DNA of 43,697 nucleotides, from IMG/VR virus record IMGVR_UViG_3300009152_000078, positions 1 to 43,697 of that record; one strand, written 5' to 3'. The notes under the pieces are model-generated. The model was not told the origin of the DNA. It was given only the letters and a program-made list of their open reading frames with translations, and made no database searches. Source of the stretch: a virus. The translations under genes and the position numbers were made by a program. Below are positions 13,681 through 21,060 of this stretch, piece after piece (the first letter of the stretch is position 1; the number at the start of each line of letters is the position of its first letter).

Positions 13681-13686
13681 TCATTC

Positions 13687-13771
13687 CCCCAGCGCCTAGG
13701 GCGTGGCTCTTCAATGAGCACTGGGGACTAGCGACACATCCCGTGTCGTGACGATAAGACCTGAGGAGGTC
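13687..13771 (+). promoter_or_regulatory. Gene-start RNA module 3
   Basis: CCCCAG/CTGGGG (13687-13692, 13721-13726) with a GCTC/GAGC arm. P3 CGACAC-atccc-GTGTCG (13732-13748). P4 GACCT[GAGG]AGGTC (13758-13771). The outer stem and P3 are kept from module 2 while loops and the inner arm differ. Confidence 0.65.
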
Positions 13772-13775
13772 AACC

Positions 13776-14291
13776 ATGAAAGCAAATGAAATCAGAGCAA
13801 TTCTGAGTGTCAGTCCCGAAGCGGTCTTCATGAGCGCCAAGTTCAATGGGTACTTCATCATTGACGAAGTGCTTGAAGAGCAAGTGGAGGTGGGCACCTC
13901 GTGGAGGACTTCATCTACGAAGACCCGCAAAGTCACCAAGTTGAAAGGTCGCACGATCACAAGAGATCGTGGGCGTCAACAAGGATTGCAGTACAACGGT
14001 GACATCATTCCTGAGCGCCTTCCATCAATGAAGGTGAACAGTGGTCTCAACTACCGACTGCGTCCGCAGGACATCGCTGGTGTTTACACCACGATGTCGC
14101 TCAATGAGTTCCTTGAAGAGGAGCAGATTCGCATGATGGAATCGTTCACCGAAGAGCGTGACCGAGATGCGCACTACGACTCGCTCGTAGAGCAAGTCTC
14201 GGCACTGCTCGGTGTGGACATGGCAACTGCCCGACAGGGTGAGCCTCTACTTGAGGCGATCGTTGCCAAGTTCAAGGTGAGTGCATCATGA
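13776..14291 (+). CDS. Hypothetical phage protein
   Basis: This 171-residue protein begins MKANEIRAILSVSPEAVFMS. A basic stretch (TKTRKVTKLKGRTITRDRGR, about residues 48-67) is followed by helical acidic segments (LNEFLEEEQIRMMESFTEER) and VEQVSALLGVDMATARQGEPL. The basic patch could contact nucleic acid. It overlaps the next gene by ATGA (14288-14291). No family recognised. Confidence 0.55.
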   Translation: MKANEIRAILSVSPEAVFMSAKFNGYFIIDEVLEEQVEVGTSWRTSSTKTRKVTKLKGRTITRDRGRQQGLQYNGDIIPERLPSMKVNSGLNYRLRPQDIAGVYTTMSLNEFLEEEQIRMMESFTEERDRDAHYDSLVEQVSALLGVDMATARQGEPLLEAIVAKFKVSAS

Positions 14292-14506
14292 GGGACATAG
14301 TCGTAATTGGTCAAGTGATGGACGATAGAGAATTGGTGTGCCTTGTGTGCGCCGACTACTACCAAGCAGAAGCCTTACGAGAAGGTAAGGCACTGGAGTT
14401 CGCTGAAGCGTGGGACATCGGATACCCCGATGGCTACACCTGTGCGACCTGCGGTGATGCGTGGTACCCCGAGGGGTACGACCATTCAGTTGATCACAGT
14501 GCGTGA
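14288..14506 (+). CDS. Small zinc-ribbon protein
   Basis: This 72-residue protein has two CxxC pairs: LVCLVCADYY near residue 19 and GYTCATCGDAWYPEGYDH near residue 52. The spacing fits a zinc ribbon. It lacks its own start module and is translationally coupled to the preceding gene by ATGA. A role in binding nucleic acid or host proteins is possible. Confidence 0.6.
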   Translation: MRDIVVIGQVMDDRELVCLVCADYYQAEALREGKALEFAEAWDIGYPDGYTCATCGDAWYPEGYDHSVDHSA

Positions 14507-14512
14507 TCGGGA

Positions 14513-14615
14513 GCATCACGGGGGCAACCTCGTGATGTCCTCACGGTGCATCGGTCAAGTGATCGGTGCATCGTGAGGGCATTTCGCCCAATCAAGTAAC
14601 AGACCTGAGGAGGTC
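14513..14615 (+). promoter_or_regulatory. Gene-start RNA module 4
   Basis: P1 CATCACG/CGTGATG (14514-14520, 14531-14537). P2 CCTCACGGTGCA/TGCATCGTGAGG (14539-14550, 14567-14578). P3 GGGC-atttc-GCCC (14577-14589). P4 GACCT[GAGG]AGGTC (14602-14615). Confidence 0.7.
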
Positions 14616-14618
14616 ACC

Positions 14619-14936
14619 ATGGCATATCAACTAACAGTAGATGATCTTGAATTGATCACCGAGATACTGGATCAACACGAAGCGGGCACTGTCATGCAGT
14701 ACTCGGGTCGTGCGATGTACGGAGACCAGTGCTTCGGCATTGTGACCGAGGACGAGGCTTCAACATTCTTGATTCTCGGTCTTGAATTGGCTGATGCGAA
14801 CGCACAAACTCTCGGGACGATCTTGCTCCGATGTGTGCGCTCGGACAGCATGGGTCGTGACTCGGTCATCGTGTACTTCCCTACGATCTCAATGCCCGAG
14901 GGATACTCGGAAGAGGACGAGGAGGACAGCGAGTAA
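14619..14936 (+). CDS. Acidic hypothetical protein
   Basis: This 105-residue protein starts MAYQLTVDDLELITEILDQH and contains TFLILGLELADANAQTLGTILLRCVRSD. It ends in a very acidic tail (SEEDEEDSE). Alternating strands and helices suggest a compact alpha/beta fold. Acidic tails of this sort occur in phage DNA mimics and inhibitors, but nothing here is specific. It follows SD hairpin module 4. Unknown function. Confidence 0.55.
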   Translation: MAYQLTVDDLELITEILDQHEAGTVMQYSGRAMYGDQCFGIVTEDEASTFLILGLELADANAQTLGTILLRCVRSDSMGRDSVIVYFPTISMPEGYSEEDEEDSE

Positions 14937-14957
14937 ACAGCGACTGGTAGTCGGGAG

Positions 14958-15053
14958 CATCACGGGAGCGATCTCGTGGTGCCCACAGTGTTCATCGGCG
15001 TGAGTCGGTGATCAGTGTGGGCATTTGCCCAATCTAGATACCTGAGGAGGTAT
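14958..15053 (+). promoter_or_regulatory. Gene-start RNA module 5
   Basis: P1 CATCACG/CGTGGTG (14958-14964, 14975-14981). P2 begins CCCACAGTGTTCATCG and closes with TGTGGG (14982 to about 15021). P3 GGGC-attt-GCCC (15019-15030). P4 ATACCT[GAGG]AGGTAT (15038-15053), the longest SD stem. Confidence 0.7.
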
Positions 15054-15057
15054 AACC

Positions 15058-15747
15058 ATGAATAAATCAGAAGCAATCTATGACAAGGTGCAGGCAATCC
15101 TTGATCGTGCCAATCATCCCAACACGCCACAAGCGGAAGCCGAAACGGCTCTCGCCATGGCACAGAAGTTGATGATGAAGCACGGTCTTGAAGAGTCCGC
15201 ATTCGCCAAGGCTCAAGATCGCAATGAGAACATCGTGACCAACATCATTGAAGTTGGTGGCAAATGGCAACTTCGCCGTCTAGCACTCGCTGGAGCGATC
15301 GCCAAAGCCAACTCAGTCGCTTGCTATCGCTCCACATCGTGGAAAGATGGTAAGAAGGTGTTGTCGCTGGTGGTGTATGGCACCGCAGGTGACATCTTCG
15401 CTGTCAGGACGCTGTTCGCATCGGCAGACTTGCTCGCTTCTCGTGTGATCCCCAAGGGTGATCGGTCATTCCGCAGTGCGTGGTGGCTGGGATTCTCGGC
15501 GGGTGTGCGTGAAGTGTTGACCAAGTCCAAGAACGAAGTGATCGCAGAGCAAGGTGTTGGCACTGGTTTGGTACTCGCTGACAAGTTCAAGCGTGCAGAC
15601 ACTGAGATGCGTGCGAAAGTATCGCTCAAGTCTGCTGGCTACTCCCGATATTCATCGGGCAGTGGGTACTCGGCTGGTCGTAGTGCTGGTCTTTCGTTCT
15701 CCAGTGGTGGCATCGGTAACGGTGTCGCTGGAGCGCTCGGACGATGA
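15058..15747 (+). CDS. DUF2786 domain protein
   Basis: In this 229-residue protein the N-terminal domain (residues 5-45: IYDKVQAILDRANHP, EAETALAMAQKLMMKHGL) matches the DUF2786 pattern of two helices with TxxEAExAxxxAxxLMxKxxL. The middle, LRRLALAGAIAKANSVACYR, through WWLGFSAGVREVL matches the rest of the usual phage and actinobacterial version. The C-terminus is Ser/Gly-rich (SSGSGYSAGRSAGLSFSSGG). It overlaps the metallopeptidase-like gene by ATGA, and such pairs also occur in actinobacteria and their phages. Biochemical function is unknown. Confidence 0.8.
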   Translation: MNKSEAIYDKVQAILDRANHPNTPQAEAETALAMAQKLMMKHGLEESAFAKAQDRNENIVTNIIEVGGKWQLRRLALAGAIAKANSVACYRSTSWKDGKKVLSLVVYGTAGDIFAVRTLFASADLLASRVIPKGDRSFRSAWWLGFSAGVREVLTKSKNEVIAEQGVGTGLVLADKFKRADTEMRAKVSLKSAGYSRYSSGSGYSAGRSAGLSFSSGGIGNGVAGALGR

Positions 15748-16220
15748 GCATTCACGCCTACATTGACGAGGTACGGGGGAGCGTTGAGAAGCGCTCTCCC
15801 AAGATGCCCGAGCATCAAGCCACGGTGTACGCAATAGAGCATGTGGTGTCTCGTTACTTGCCATCGCAAGTGATCGCCACCAAGGATGCATACGCTTGGC
15901 TGGATCGTGTGTGTGAGACCGAGGGCTGGAATACGCCCGTGGTTGATCGCATACGCTCCACCAAGTGGGCAGGTGTCGCTGATGAGAAGCGAAGTATCAT
16001 CGGCATCAGTGGCTCCAGTACGACAGTGCTCACACTGGCTCACGAACTTGCTCACATTGTATGTGGCGAGCGTGGGCACAATGAGTGCTGGCGTCATGCG
16101 TTCGTGAACATCGTGCGAGATCACATCTCAATACAGCATGCATCACTACTGCACACCTTGTACGAGCGTTTCCAACTTCAATCAGGTCAGTGGAGGCTGA
16201 CCGATGCATCACGAGTGTGA
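15744..16220 (+). CDS. HExxH zinc metallopeptidase-like protein (TIGR04338-like)
   Basis: This 158-residue protein starts MSIHAYIDEVRGSVEKRSPK. It carries LTLAHELAHIVCGERGHNECWRHAF (about residues 97-121). HELAH is the zinc-binding HExxH motif, and a downstream His or Glu in GHNECWRH could be the third ligand. EHQATVYAIEHVV near the N-terminus and the partnership with DUF2786 fit the actinobacterial TIGR04338 metallohydrolase family. The target protein is unknown. The stop codon lies inside hairpin P1 of start module 6. Confidence 0.7.
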   Translation: MSIHAYIDEVRGSVEKRSPKMPEHQATVYAIEHVVSRYLPSQVIATKDAYAWLDRVCETEGWNTPVVDRIRSTKWAGVADEKRSIIGISGSSTTVLTLAHELAHIVCGERGHNECWRHAFVNIVRDHISIQHASLLHTLYERFQLQSGQWRLTDASRV

Positions 16221-16306
16221 ACTCGTGGTGTCCTCACAGTGCATGGGCGTTGGCTCGTGCATTGTGAGGGCATACAATGTGCCCAACTAACAAAGCCTGA
16301 GGAGGC
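16207..16306 (+). promoter_or_regulatory. Gene-start RNA module 6
   Basis: P1 CATCACGAG/CTCGTGGTG (16207-16215, 16222-16230), whose loop contains the stop codon of the upstream gene. P2 CTCACAGTGCA/TGCATTGTGAG (16233-16243, 16258-16268). P3 GGGCA-tacaatg-TGCCC (16268-16284). P4 GCCT[GAGG]AGGC (16295-16306). Confidence 0.7.
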
Positions 16307-16309
16307 ACC

Positions 16310-16564
16310 ATGGATGCAAGTATTCACAAAGTAACTGGGTTACGGATTGAGAAGTCCGATAACCCATGTCTCAAGACGATTGATCTCGTGATTGAGTACG
16401 AAGATTTGGCGTTCAGCCGTCCCCAGTGGGAGCAGGACAAAGAGTCATTCGGTTACGCAAAGTTGGAGTCAACGATCACGCTGTTCGTCAGTGACACCGT
16501 TGACATGGAGACAGTGCTGTGGCAAGCAATTGCAAACATCACTTCCCAACTCGCCAATGCGTGA
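16310..16564 (+). CDS. Small hypothetical protein
   Basis: This 84-residue protein reads MDASIHKVTGLRIEKSDNPC, then alternating strands (TIDLVIEYEDLAF, KLESTITLFVSDTV) and a C-terminal helix (METVLWQAIANITSQLANA). The pattern suggests a small beta-sheet with one packing helix. The module 6 SD hairpin precedes the ATG by 3 nt. No family recognised. Confidence 0.55.
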   Translation: MDASIHKVTGLRIEKSDNPCLKTIDLVIEYEDLAFSRPQWEQDKESFGYAKLESTITLFVSDTVDMETVLWQAIANITSQLANA

Positions 16565-16581
16565 GTAATCAGCAATGGGCA

Positions 16582-16688
16582 GTCACGGCGTGAGTCGTGG
16601 CGTGCTCGTGGTACATCGGTTCCCCCAACTGATGCATCACGAGGACGCAAGTCCACCTACACATACAAAACAGAATCTGAGGAGGTTC
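16582..16688 (+). promoter_or_regulatory. Gene-start RNA module 7
   Basis: P1 GTCACG/CGTGGC (16582-16587, 16596-16601). P2 CTCGTGGTACATCGGT/ACTGATGCATCACGAG (16605-16620, 16628-16643). P3 GGAC-GCAA-GTCC (16643-16654), a GNRA loop. P4 GAATCT[GAGG]AGGTTC (16673-16688) with one G-U pair. Confidence 0.7.
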
Positions 16689-16693
16689 TCACC

Positions 16694-17419
16694 ATGGGTG
16701 CAATAACACCAAAGCAACAGGCGTTCATTAAGACGCTGTTATTGGAGCGTGCTTCAACACTTGGTCTCAACGAAGAGCAAGTGGATCAGTACATCACCGA
16801 TAACACACTCAATGAACTCACTGCCAAGTCAGCATCATTCGCCATTGACGCCATTCGCAAGATTGAAGTCAAGCGTGTGGGCACAGATCACTTGCCCAAA
16901 GCAGAGCGCATCATCGTAAACAAGTACGCCAACCCGTGTGCCCTCTGTGGGCATCCAGTGCGGACAGGTACTGGTCACGCATTGCTCAATGCAGGCAAGT
17001 GGGCTACCTACCACAAGCAAGGTGACTGCTCTGCGGAGAGCGCTATCGTCCCCGACAAGTTGACCAATGAATCCTTCGGCACCATTGCTGATGGCTTCTA
17101 TGCGATGACATCATCGGGCACCAATGACCTCGTGTTCTACGCCATCAAGACCAACAAGGGCTTCCATAATCCTTCCATGAAGGGTCAGCGAAGCATTTAC
17201 ATGGTCGTTGGTGGTCACAAGGATGCAAAGTTGTCGGGTGAGCGTGCTCTGCATGCGATCAAGCGCATTGCAGGTCTCACGGACGAGGGTCGTAAGCAAG
17301 CACAGGCGCTGTTCGGTCAAGAGATTGGACAGTGTGGTGCGTGCGGTCGGCATCTCACTGATGAGGTGACACGCAAGCGTGGCATCGGCAATGACTGCGC
17401 AAGCAGGTTGGGCTTCTAG
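16694..17419 (+). CDS. Phage zinc-ribbon protein, DUF6011-like
   Basis: This 241-residue protein has a helical N-terminal region (TPKQQAFIKTLLLERAS), a central knuckle PCALCGHPVRTGTGHALL near residue 81 and a C-terminal QCGACGRHLTDEVTRKRGIG followed by NDCASRLGF. The C-terminal CGxCGRxLTDxxSxxRGIGxxC signature is the DUF6011-type zinc ribbon widespread in actinophages and mobile elements. Two metal sites are likely. It precedes the SNF2 helicase and may act with DNA transactions. Function not established. Confidence 0.7.
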   Translation: MGAITPKQQAFIKTLLLERASTLGLNEEQVDQYITDNTLNELTAKSASFAIDAIRKIEVKRVGTDHLPKAERIIVNKYANPCALCGHPVRTGTGHALLNAGKWATYHKQGDCSAESAIVPDKLTNESFGTIADGFYAMTSSGTNDLVFYAIKTNKGFHNPSMKGQRSIYMVVGGHKDAKLSGERALHAIKRIAGLTDEGRKQAQALFGQEIGQCGACGRHLTDEVTRKRGIGNDCASRLGF

Positions 17420-17426
17420 CCCGAGG

Positions 17427-17518
17427 GCGTCACACCTCACGGTGTGGCGTGCTCACAGTACACGGGTATGCTCGTGTGCTGTGAGGACGCAAGTCCATAA
17501 CAATTACCTGAGGAGGTA
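17427..17518 (+). promoter_or_regulatory. Gene-start RNA module 8
   Basis: P1 GTCACAC/GTGTGGC (17429-17435, 17442-17448). P2 CTCACAGTACACG/CGTGTGCTGTGAG (17452-17464, 17473-17485). P3 GGAC-GCAA-GTCC (17485-17496). P4 TACCT[GAGG]AGGTA (17505-17518). Confidence 0.7.
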
Positions 17519-17523
17519 TAACC

Positions 17524-19053
17524 ATGAATACACAATTAGAAGAACTGAGTGCGTTACTCTCGGGGCTTGATCGTGTGGCGCCAGCAATTTTGCCTGACGC
17601 TTCATTACATGCTCTGAGCAGTGCACATGACAGCGAGACCCTTGTAGACCTCGCCGAGCCTCTCTATCCATTCCAGCGTGCTGGTGTCGCTTATGCGATC
17701 AAGCAGAAGCGTTGTATTTTGGGTGACGAGATGGGTCTCGGTAAGACTCCACAAGCAATCGCAGTCGCAGTGAATGCGCACAACGAAGGGCACAAAGTCC
17801 TCATCGTTGTACCTGCATCTCTTCGCACAAACTGGGAGCGCTCGCTGAAGATGTTCGCACCATGGCTCACTGTAGCCATCGTGAAGGGCAACAAGGTTGG
17901 CGCTCTACCTCAAACTGATGTCGTGATCGTTGGTGACTCAATCATCAATGCATGGGCAATGAAGTTCACGGGTAAGTTTGGTTGCCTCATCGTTGATGAA
18001 GCACATCGCTTGAAGAGCGCTAAGAGTGGACGCACCAAGGGCGTGGCATACATCGCAAAGTCAATTCCGACTGAAGGGTATGTGCTGTTGCTCTCGGGCA
18101 CGATCATCGTGAACAGACCCAACGAACTGGTGTCACCTCTGTCATTGATTGGCAGACTTGACCGAGTGTTCGGTGGCAAGTCAGCGTTCCTCTTTCGTTA
18201 CTGCGAACCCATCCACAATGGTTGGGGTTATGTGTACAACGGAGCGACTAACACAACTGAATTGAATGACAAATTGCGTGGCACCTGCTATGTGAGGCGT
18301 AACAAAACAGATGTGTTGACGGAACTCCCAGCCAAGCGCCGTGCGCAGGTTGCTGTAGAGATCAGCGAGACTGACCTCAAGGCATACCGACATGCTGAGA
18401 ATGACTTCCGTGACTTTGTCATCGCCAATGGCGGTGTTGAAGCATGGCAGAAGGCATCCAAAGCAGAGGTCATCACACGGCTCAATGCACTACGTCACCA
18501 ACTCGGTATCGCAAAGATCCCCTATGTGGTTGAGCATGTAGAAGAACTTGTCGCTCAAGGCGAGAAGGTCATCGTGTTCGGTCATCACAGGGATGTCATC
18601 AGTGGTCTCTCCGATGCATTACAACAGCACGGAGTGGTCAAGGTAGTCGGTGGCATGAGTGATGCTGAGAAGCAGAAGTCAGTAGATGACTTCATGACAG
18701 GTGACGCCAAGGTGTTCATCGGCAACTACGACAGCGCTGGTGTGGGTCTCACTCTTACGAGTGCGTCCCATGTCGTGATGGCTGAGGTGCCGTGGACACC
18801 ATCGTCCGCCACACAGGCGGAAGATAGAGCACACCGCATTGGACAGGTCAACTCTGTCGTGGCGTGGTGGCTCTTGGCTGTAGACAGCAACAGCGATGCG
18901 ACACCTACGATTGATGATCGTATGTGGGCATTGTTGAATGCAAAGCACGAAGCGGTATCCGCAGTACTAACGGGATACGGTGAGGACATGGGTGCCGAGG
19001 GTGGAAGCATCACCCAGTCACTCATTGATGGGATTGTCGGTAACGGCGGTTGA
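17524..19053 (+). CDS. SNF2-family helicase (SMARCAL1-like)
   Basis: This 509-residue protein carries the SNF2 helicase motifs in order. LYPFQRAGVAYAI is motif Q-like (about residue 46). GDEMGLGKTPQAIA is Walker A. LIVDEAHRLKS is the DEAH box. LLSGTIIVNRPNEL is motif III. DSAGVGLTLTSASHV is motif V, and QAEDRAHRIGQ is motif VI. The layout without extra domains resembles phage SNF2 proteins and SMARCAL1/ZRANB3-type annealing helicases. A likely role is ATP-driven remodelling of replication or recombination intermediates. It is the largest gene of the rightward block and follows start module 8. The ATG is 5 nt after the SD hairpin. Confidence 0.9.
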   Translation: MNTQLEELSALLSGLDRVAPAILPDASLHALSSAHDSETLVDLAEPLYPFQRAGVAYAIKQKRCILGDEMGLGKTPQAIAVAVNAHNEGHKVLIVVPASLRTNWERSLKMFAPWLTVAIVKGNKVGALPQTDVVIVGDSIINAWAMKFTGKFGCLIVDEAHRLKSAKSGRTKGVAYIAKSIPTEGYVLLLSGTIIVNRPNELVSPLSLIGRLDRVFGGKSAFLFRYCEPIHNGWGYVYNGATNTTELNDKLRGTCYVRRNKTDVLTELPAKRRAQVAVEISETDLKAYRHAENDFRDFVIANGGVEAWQKASKAEVITRLNALRHQLGIAKIPYVVEHVEELVAQGEKVIVFGHHRDVISGLSDALQQHGVVKVVGGMSDAEKQKSVDDFMTGDAKVFIGNYDSAGVGLTLTSASHVVMAEVPWTPSSATQAEDRAHRIGQVNSVVAWWLLAVDSNSDATPTIDDRMWALLNAKHEAVSAVLTGYGEDMGAEGGSITQSLIDGIVGNGG

Positions 19054-19136
19054 TCATTGGCGCTCGGCGCCATCATGGTCGGCGCCAGTAGCGACTATCG
19101 GGGTGCCTCTGTCCTCATGGAGGTACACCATCAGTG

Positions 19137-19239
19137 CATCACGGGCGCAAGTCCGTGGTGTTCTGACAGTACATTGTCACACCGATAATGTATTGTCAGA
19201 ACATCATCCGATGTTCAATTAAGTAATGCCTGAGGAGGC
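19137..19239 (+). promoter_or_regulatory. Gene-start RNA module 9
   Basis: P1 CATCACGGGC-GCAA-GTCCGTGGTG (19137-19160), a 10-bp hairpin with a GNRA loop. P2 TTCTGACAGTACATT/AATGTATTGTCAGAA (19161-19175, 19187-19201). P3 AACAT-catccg-ATGTT (19200-19215), with stem bases wholly different from other copies. P4 GCCT[GAGG]AGGC (19228-19239). The stretch 19060-19136 before it holds another GGCGCC inverted repeat. Confidence 0.7.
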
Positions 19240-19242
19240 GCC

Positions 19243-19602
19243 ATGAAAGTAAGTGCAATAATCAATGTGTTGAATGCTGTGTACCAGCCCGATGATGAAT
19301 TGCTCATCAGGTGGCTTGATCGCAATGACTTCACTGTTCCTGACGAAGAGACTGGGTATCAAGAAGCCCCATCGGCAGACCACTGGAGCGAAGCAATCAA
19401 TCAGATGTCTTGGCTTCAACTGTTGGATGAATACGCCAACGAGACGCTCTATGACATCCTTGAATGCTTGAAGGAACACAGTGAGCCAGTAAGCGAAGTC
19501 GTGCCCGATGTTCTCAGCACCATTGAGAAGATCAACGCATACAACATCAAGTGGATGTCTGACATCGTGTCAGAGATCAAAAGCCCAAAGGAGGGCAAGT
19601 AA
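19243..19602 (+). CDS. Acidic hypothetical protein, paralogue of 19778
   Basis: This 119-residue protein starts MKVSAIINVLNAVYQPDDEL, with LLIRWLDRNDF and EAPSADHWSEAINQM. Gene 19778-20020 has the same plan (MKVSKAIELLSEINPDEEIA, ISWWESDLF, EPLSADSDEWLKAI), so the two are duplicated. Pattern: start helix, PDDE(E/L) turn, strand with W, and SAD...W-x-x-AI helix. It is coupled to a 59-residue gene by TAATG. Function unknown. Confidence 0.6.
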   Translation: MKVSAIINVLNAVYQPDDELLIRWLDRNDFTVPDEETGYQEAPSADHWSEAINQMSWLQLLDEYANETLYDILECLKEHSEPVSEVVPDVLSTIEKINAYNIKWMSDIVSEIKSPKEGK

Positions 19603-19781
19603 TGAAAGCATTAGCAACAACCAAACTGGTTGAGGTCACACTCGTCCTAGCAATAGAAACATACAGCGATAACAATGACATGGTGTGTGCAATGGATTAC
19701 ATCACAACAGCAAGCGAAGCATCCATCATTGGATGGGATGAAAGAACATTAGAAGCAACCTACAAAGGAGAACAGCAATGA
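19602..19781 (+). CDS. Small hypothetical protein
   Basis: A 59-residue frame reading MKALATTKLVEVTLVLAIET, then NDMVCAMDYITTASEASIIG and WDERTLEATYKGEQQ. The start overlaps the preceding stop (TAATG) and the end overlaps the next start (ATGA at 19778), so it is translated inside a tightly packed operon. The composition suggests a small alpha/beta protein. No family recognised. Confidence 0.6.
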   Translation: MKALATTKLVEVTLVLAIETYSDNNDMVCAMDYITTASEASIIGWDERTLEATYKGEQQ

Positions 19782-20020
19782 AGGTAAGCAAAGCAATTGA
19801 ACTGTTGAGTGAGATCAATCCTGACGAAGAGATCGCTATCTCTTGGTGGGAATCAGACTTATTCTCTACAGGTACACCTGAAGAACCATTGTCGGCAGAC
19901 TCAGACGAATGGCTCAAAGCCATTCAAGAGTTTGACGCCGAAGGCGGGTATGACTCAGTGAACGAAGAGGTTTGGAATAACCTGTACCAATCAATTAATG
20001 AAGAAGAAGGAGGCTTCTAA
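19778..20020 (+). CDS. Acidic hypothetical protein, paralogue of 19243
   Basis: This 80-residue acidic protein starts MKVSKAIELLSEINPDEEIA and contains ISWWESDLFSTGTPEEPLSAD. It aligns with the N-terminal two-thirds of 19243-19602. GGAGAACAGCA ahead of the ATG serves as Shine-Dalgarno. It overlaps the next gene by one base (TAATG). Tandem duplication within three genes suggests local expansion of a small protein family. Function unknown. Confidence 0.6.
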   Translation: MKVSKAIELLSEINPDEEIAISWWESDLFSTGTPEEPLSADSDEWLKAIQEFDAEGGYDSVNEEVWNNLYQSINEEEGGF

Positions 20021-20217
20021 TGGCAACTGAAGTTGTCGTGAAGTGGTCGTGGGAAGATGCAAAAGCAATGTACCCACACTGGACAAAAGAAGAAGCCATT
20101 GAAGCAATGGAAGAAGTTGAAGGGTATGTACACGAGAGAATCGTGGAACTCGGCAACGAAGTGCTAGAGCAAGTGTTGTACGAAATGATTGAAATTGACA
20201 AAGAAACGGAGGAATAG
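20020..20217 (+). CDS. Small acidic helical protein
   Basis: This 65-residue protein starts MATEVVVKWSWEDAKAMYPH. A Glu-rich helix follows (TKEEAIEAMEEVEGYVHERI, VLEQVLYEMIEIDKETEE). Trp residues in the first 20 positions plus a long acidic helix suggest a protein-interaction peptide. It is coupled upstream by TAATG, with GGAGG 6 nt before the ATG. No family recognised. Confidence 0.55.
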   Translation: MATEVVVKWSWEDAKAMYPHWTKEEAIEAMEEVEGYVHERIVELGNEVLEQVLYEMIEIDKETEE

Positions 20218-20219
20218 CA

Positions 20220-20471
20220 ATGAGCAACATCGGAGCACCTATGGGTGCATGGGCAGTCATCAAGTGGTTTGACTCAGGCGTGGAGGACGAACGGTACTTC
20301 TCGTTCGGCTCATACGACAACGAGATCAGTGAGGACTTTGATTCTCTCGGACAGCGAGATGATCGGATCTTCTTCTACTGCGAGGATGGCGAGGAGCAAC
20401 TGAAGGGACTCATGGGCAACAACGGTGAAGACTTTATCGTTGTCTCATACCAACTGGAGGACGCATCCTGA
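20220..20471 (+). CDS. Small acidic hypothetical protein
   Basis: This 83-residue protein reads MSNIGAPMGAWAVIKWFDSG, then beta-rich acidic segments (RYFSFGSYDNEISEDFDSLG, RIFFYCEDGEEQLKGLM, GEDFIVVSYQLEDAS). ACGGAGGAATAGCA supplies the Shine-Dalgarno and ends the upstream gene. It is the last gene of a five-gene packed operon before module 10. No family recognised. Confidence 0.55.
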   Translation: MSNIGAPMGAWAVIKWFDSGVEDERYFSFGSYDNEISEDFDSLGQRDDRIFFYCEDGEEQLKGLMGNNGEDFIVVSYQLEDAS

Positions 20472-20478
20472 TCGGGTG

Positions 20479-20586
20479 CATCATGGCTCACGCCATGGTG
20501 CGCTCACAGCCCACAGACATTGTTTGTGGGTTGTGAGGGCACTCAATGCCCGATACATTAATTAATCCCTAAGACCTGAGGAGGTC
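20479..20586 (+). promoter_or_regulatory. Gene-start RNA module 10
   Basis: P1 CATCATGG/CCATGGTG (20479-20486, 20493-20500). P2 is a 14-bp stem, CTCACAGCCCACAG/TTGTGGGTTGTGAG (20503-20516, 20524-20537). P3 GGGCA-ctcaa-TGCCC (20537-20551). P4 GACCT[GAGG]AGGTC (20573-20586). Confidence 0.7.
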
Positions 20587-20590
20587 AGTT

Positions 20591-20773
20591 ATGAGCAAGT
20601 GGATAGTAAGAGTCAATGAAACCATTGACTATGGATACGAGGTGGAAGCGAGATCCGAGGCAGAAGCCTTTGACAAGTTCTATCACCTTGATGAGGACGA
20701 ACTAGAAGTTGCGCTCAAATGGAAAGAGAGCGTGGGCTTTGAGGCACCATGGACAGCCGAGGAGGCAAAGTAA
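20591..20773 (+). CDS. Small hypothetical protein, strand-helix-strand
   Basis: This 60-residue protein reads MSKWIVRVNETIDYGYEVEA, RSEAEAFDKFYHLDED and VALKWKESVGFEAPW. The order strand (W-x-V-x-V), strand (Y-x-V-x-A), helix (S-x-x-E-A-x-x-x-F) resembles small phage proteins often annotated only as hypothetical. The ATG is 4 nt after the SD hairpin of module 10. Its end overlaps the next start by TAATG. Confidence 0.6.
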   Translation: MSKWIVRVNETIDYGYEVEARSEAEAFDKFYHLDEDELEVALKWKESVGFEAPWTAEEAK

Positions 20774-21060
20774 TGGGAAGCATGAATGCAATAGGAATGA
20801 ATGATGCTGTCGTGGACGGTCTCATTGAACTACGACAGGCGCTCTCGTGGCACCTAACATCCAATCACTACCCACCCGTACCATTGAGCATGCTTGATGT
20901 GTGCGTACTGGCGATTGAGAATGTGAGTGCAGGAAATACCGATGTCAACATCACACTCCCTGAAGGTGTGTTGTGGCGTGGGCAACCACTGGCTCCAGCG
21001 TGGGCAATCGTGGACTCGCATCATCTTGAGTCATTCATTGACGATGGGGAGGACTACTGA
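20773..21060 (+). CDS. Hypothetical protein
   Basis: This 95-residue protein starts MGSMNAIGMNDAVVDGLIEL. The ATG at 20773 is chosen because it overlaps the upstream stop and has GAGGAGG 8 nt before it; a longer version from 20749 is less likely. It contains LRQALSWHLTSNHYPPVPLS, ITLPEGVLWRGQ and a C-terminal AWAIVDSHHLESFIDDGEDY. It is coupled to the next gene. No family recognised. Confidence 0.55.
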   Translation: MGSMNAIGMNDAVVDGLIELRQALSWHLTSNHYPPVPLSMLDVCVLAIENVSAGNTDVNITLPEGVLWRGQPLAPAWAIVDSHHLESFIDDGEDY

